DNA from: Firmicutes bacterium HGW-Firmicutes-15
GTDB taxonomy: Bacteria > Bacillota > Syntrophomonadia > Syntrophomonadales > Syntrophomonadaceae
Length of the DNA stretch: 64,000 nucleotides
NCBI GenBank assembly: GCA_002840245.1
Contig: PHAA01000004.1
Location: 62,001-126,000 of the forward strand
Direction of reading: 5' to 3'
How positions within the stretch are numbered: the first letter of the stretch is position 1; each line of letters begins with the position of its first letter. Shown in pieces: positions 61,688 through 64,000 of this stretch. The notes under the pieces were generated by a model. It was not told the DNA's origin, did not search any database, and saw nothing but the letters and a program-made list of their open reading frames with translations. Made by a program: the position numbers and the translations under genes.

Positions 61688-63794
61688 CGAACTTATTGAA
61701 TGGAAACAAGATGACGTCAATAAAATGATTGATAGAATCCTATGGATAGATGAAGGTTACGTTATTTGCTATACCATCGATATTAATGACGGAAAAACTT
61801 TACCGGTAGCAAAACGTATAAGTGATCTTAAAGATGCCATTGATAACGGGGCTGCGTATAAATTAGACAAAGATCCTTGGGTACGTGTAATAAATGAAGA
61901 TAACATAAGACTAAAGGATAAAGAATACCGTGAAAAAGGTTGGAATACCATATCTTCAATAGTGTACATGGAACCTGACATTTTCATCAGAGCTTTACGG
62001 GGACCAATAATTCAAAAGATAGTAATAGAAAAGCAAGTTACAGCTGTAACTGTTTATAAATACCTTAGAAAATACTGGCAAAGGGGTAAAACCCCTAACG
62101 CCCTTCTCCCTGATTTTAATAATTGTGGAGGCAAGGGGAACCCAAAAAGCGCTGGGAAGGTAAAGAGAGGCAGACACCGGATATATAAACATAAAGATGA
62201 TTTTGGGTTAGACAAAAATGTGGATAAAGAGACAAAAGAAATCTTTGATAAATCCCTAACCAAATTTTATAATACATCAGCTAGAAATAGTTTAAATAAG
62301 GTTCATGAATTAATGATAGGAAAATACTATAAGGATGTCGAACCCCGTCTGCTGCCTACATTGGATCAATTAAAGTACCATCATAGAAAAAATAGAAATA
62401 TTAAAAAGGAAACAGATGCGAGGATAGGCCCTAATGTTTTTGAACAGACCAAACGACCGGTATTAGGGTCAGCAACATCTGAAGCCACTAAACCGGGCTC
62501 TTTATATCAAATTGACGCAACTGTTGGTGATGTCTATTTGGTATCAAGGTTTAATAGGCGTTGGATCATCGGAAGGCCTGTTATTTATATAGTTGTTGAT
62601 GTTTTTAGCAGAATGGTAACTGGCCTTTATGTAGGTTTGGAAGGACCATCTTGGATCGGAGCTATGATGGCTTTGGCAAATTCCATGGCGAACAAAGTTA
62701 ATTTTTGTGCAGATTACGATATTATAATTAGTCCTAAAGATTGGCCAGCGCACCATGCTCCCCGTAACATTATTGGAGACCGGGGAGAAATGATTGGGCA
62801 TGACGTAGAAACAATGATTGAATTTTTAGATATTAAGGTTAAAAATACACCACCATTCAGACCTGACTGGAAACCGGTAGTTGAACGAAAATTTAGAACA
62901 ATTAATGAACAGGTCAAACCATTTGTGCCTGGCATTGTGATTCCCAAGAGACGTGGTGGTCGCGATTACCGCTTGGATGCTAAACTTGATATTAAGGAGT
63001 TCACTAAAATATTAATACTGCAAATAATCAGTTATAACAACAAACATCACGTGGACGGCTATGAGATGGATACAGCGTTAATTGATGAAGAGATTAAACC
63101 TATTCCAAGAGATTTATGGAATTGGGGCAATCTTAATCGAGCCGGTCAATTAAGGGTGTTTGACGAGGACATAGTAAAATTAAATTTAATGCCAAGGGGG
63201 GATGCAAGAGTAACCCATATGGGAATTAATTTTAAGAATATTAAATATAGCTGTGTATCAGCTATTCAAGAACATTGGTTCACAAAAGCTCGTAAATCAA
63301 CCTGGCTTTTGGATATATCCTATGATCCTAGGAATATGGGTAGTATTTATATTCGTGAAGCTGATGGTCGTGGTTATGAACCCTGTTTTATACTTGAGCA
63401 ACATGCAAAATATGATGATAGAACTCTAGAAGAAATTGAATATTTACAGAAATACGAACGATTACAACAGAAGATAGATCAAGAAGACGAGCTTATGGGA
63501 AATTTAGATCTGAATGATCAGATAGAAAATATTGTTAAAGAAGCAGTCGAAAAAACTGAGGCGGCTCAAGATCCTTATGAAAGTAAGAGCAGCAAGGTAT
63601 CAGGAATCAAACATCATAGAGGTAAGGAAAAAAAAGCGAATCGAGAAGACGAAGCTTTTAAATTGGGAACCCAAATGCAAACTGATGGAAAGCCAACTCC
63701 GCAAACCACAACTCAAGGAGAAGAAAATCCAGCATATAACCGCAGGTTGAAGCTATTGCAGAAAAAATCGGAGGAAGCTCAAGATGAAAAATGA
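61671..63794 (+). CDS. tnsB: TnsB of Tn7-like element 2
   Basis: A 707-residue DDE transposase. The triad Asp282 (YQIDATVGDVYLV), Asp370 (IGDRGEM) and Glu405 (PVVERKF) has the same 88- and 35-residue spacing as TnsB1. The segment VDVFSRMVTGLYVGLEGPSW is shared with TnsB1. The tail is charged and repetitive. It starts inside the end of tnsA2 and overlaps tnsC2 by 11 bases. Confidence 0.93.
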   Translation: MNFSVNELIEWKQDDVNKMIDRILWIDEGYVICYTIDINDGKTLPVAKRISDLKDAIDNGAAYKLDKDPWVRVINEDNIRLKDKEYREKGWNTISSIVYMEPDIFIRALRGPIIQKIVIEKQVTAVTVYKYLRKYWQRGKTPNALLPDFNNCGGKGNPKSAGKVKRGRHRIYKHKDDFGLDKNVDKETKEIFDKSLTKFYNTSARNSLNKVHELMIGKYYKDVEPRLLPTLDQLKYHHRKNRNIKKETDARIGPNVFEQTKRPVLGSATSEATKPGSLYQIDATVGDVYLVSRFNRRWIIGRPVIYIVVDVFSRMVTGLYVGLEGPSWIGAMMALANSMANKVNFCADYDIIISPKDWPAHHAPRNIIGDRGEMIGHDVETMIEFLDIKVKNTPPFRPDWKPVVERKFRTINEQVKPFVPGIVIPKRRGGRDYRLDAKLDIKEFTKILILQIISYNNKHHVDGYEMDTALIDEEIKPIPRDLWNWGNLNRAGQLRVFDEDIVKLNLMPRGDARVTHMGINFKNIKYSCVSAIQEHWFTKARKSTWLLDISYDPRNMGSIYIREADGRGYEPCFILEQHAKYDDRTLEEIEYLQKYERLQQKIDQEDELMGNLDLNDQIENIVKEAVEKTEAAQDPYESKSSKVSGIKHHRGKEKKANREDEAFKLGTQMQTDGKPTPQTTTQGEENPAYNRRLKLLQKKSEEAQDEK

Positions 63795-64000
63795 TCGGAT
63801 TTACAATAACGATTCAGCTTTCGACGCAAAATATATCGATCAGAAGGTCTCTGAGTATAAGAATAATCCACTGATAGAAGCCTTACCTCCTATATGGTCG
63901 GAGGAAAAAGTAATAGATATGCTACGGACGTATGCGCCTTATGATCCCGGCGAAAGATTATTGGAGCCTGAGATTAGAGGGCATTGCGTAGAAAAGCTGT
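63784..64000 (+). CDS. tnsC: TnsC of Tn7-like element 2 (N-terminal part; cut by window end)
   Basis: Only the first 72 codons are visible, from ATG 63784. VSEYKNNPLIEALPPIWSEEKVIDML matches the TnsC1 N-terminus (EEYNDNPLIEALPDIFS). The AAA+ core lies beyond the window. Confidence 0.88.
   Translation, partial: MKNDRIYNNDSAFDAKYIDQKVSEYKNNPLIEALPPIWSEEKVIDMLRTYAPYDPGERLLEPEIRGHCVEKL

Larger units (their letters stand above)
60709..64000. mobile_element. Tn7-like transposon 2, partial (continues beyond window)
   Basis: A second element starts with TGTAGAAAAG at 60709 and carries tnsA (60830), tnsB (61671) and the beginning of tnsC (63784). The proteins are clearly homologous to, but diverged from, those of element 1. 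Its terminus and repeats also differ. Removing element 1 and one GGTGT would place this end 24 bases from the glmS stop, so it was probably inserted first at the same site. Confidence 0.8.

Overview
The window looks like the chromosome of an anaerobic, spore-forming, low-to-mid GC Firmicute of the Clostridia. It has a GerA-type germinant receptor operon, a SpoIID/LytB protein, a CdaA-CdaR-GlmM-GlmS block led by a glmS ribozyme, an Isc/Nif-type Fe-S operon, FdhD (formate dehydrogenase maturation), oxygen-sensitive enzymes, and a gene that only makes sense if UGA is read as selenocysteine. A Syntrophomonas- or Peptococcaceae-like host is plausible, but the species cannot be fixed from the sequence alone.

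Bases 1-9.5 kb form an arsenic/organoarsenical region. In order: the tail of a family-2 glycosyltransferase, a CofC-like transferase, an AhpD-like protein and the radical SAM protein ArsS (a rSAM/selenodomain set linked to arsenosugar synthesis); an FMN reductase; three TVP38/TMEM64 membrane proteins; a lipoprotein rhodanese whose catalytic cysteine codon is TGA; an ArsR repressor with an apparently leaderless promoter and a matching operator; a nitroreductase; arsenite methyltransferase ArsM; and a CoaC-like flavoprotein. An ArsR-type operator also lies inside a 36-bp repeat found upstream of the nitroreductase/arsM genes and, degenerate, upstream of the first TVP38 gene.

Bases 9.6-38.1 kb are core genome: metY-cysK-metA (O-acetylhomoserine route), iscR-nifS-nifU, fdhD-nadA, a MOSC protein, gerA-B-C, several small membrane or hypothetical genes and one gene remnant, then a housekeeping run (CPBP protease, FmdB, HAD, ComFB, RNase HI, YkgJ, SpoIID, TrmL, ferredoxin, thiamine pyrophosphokinase) and cdaA-cdaR-FAD enzyme-glmM-ribozyme-glmS. 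Two MITE-like repeats lie inside it in opposite orientation.

From 38.15 kb to the end the glmS attachment site is occupied by two Tn7-like transposons in tandem. The first (38153-60703, about 22.6 kb) has both ends (four TnsB-type repeats on the glmS side, three on the far side), a 5-bp target duplication GGTGT, and a complete tnsABCDE operon. The second begins immediately after that duplication and shows tnsA, tnsB and the start of tnsC before the window ends. The first element carries two cargo blocks. One, unusually placed between the glmS-proximal end and tnsA, is a probable anti-phage system: HTH protein, DUF4338/DruA-like protein, three proteins resembling DndF-DndG-DndH (the last with PD-(D/E)XK and FtsK/HerA-like domains), and a convergent SfsA-like nuclease. 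The other, between tnsE and the far end, is a GHKL-ATPase / STAS-like / membrane-protein trio. The DruA-like plus DndFGH-like operon and the trio are the best candidates for undescribed systems; the selenocysteine rhodanese and the tandem Tn7 insertion are the best-supported unusual features.
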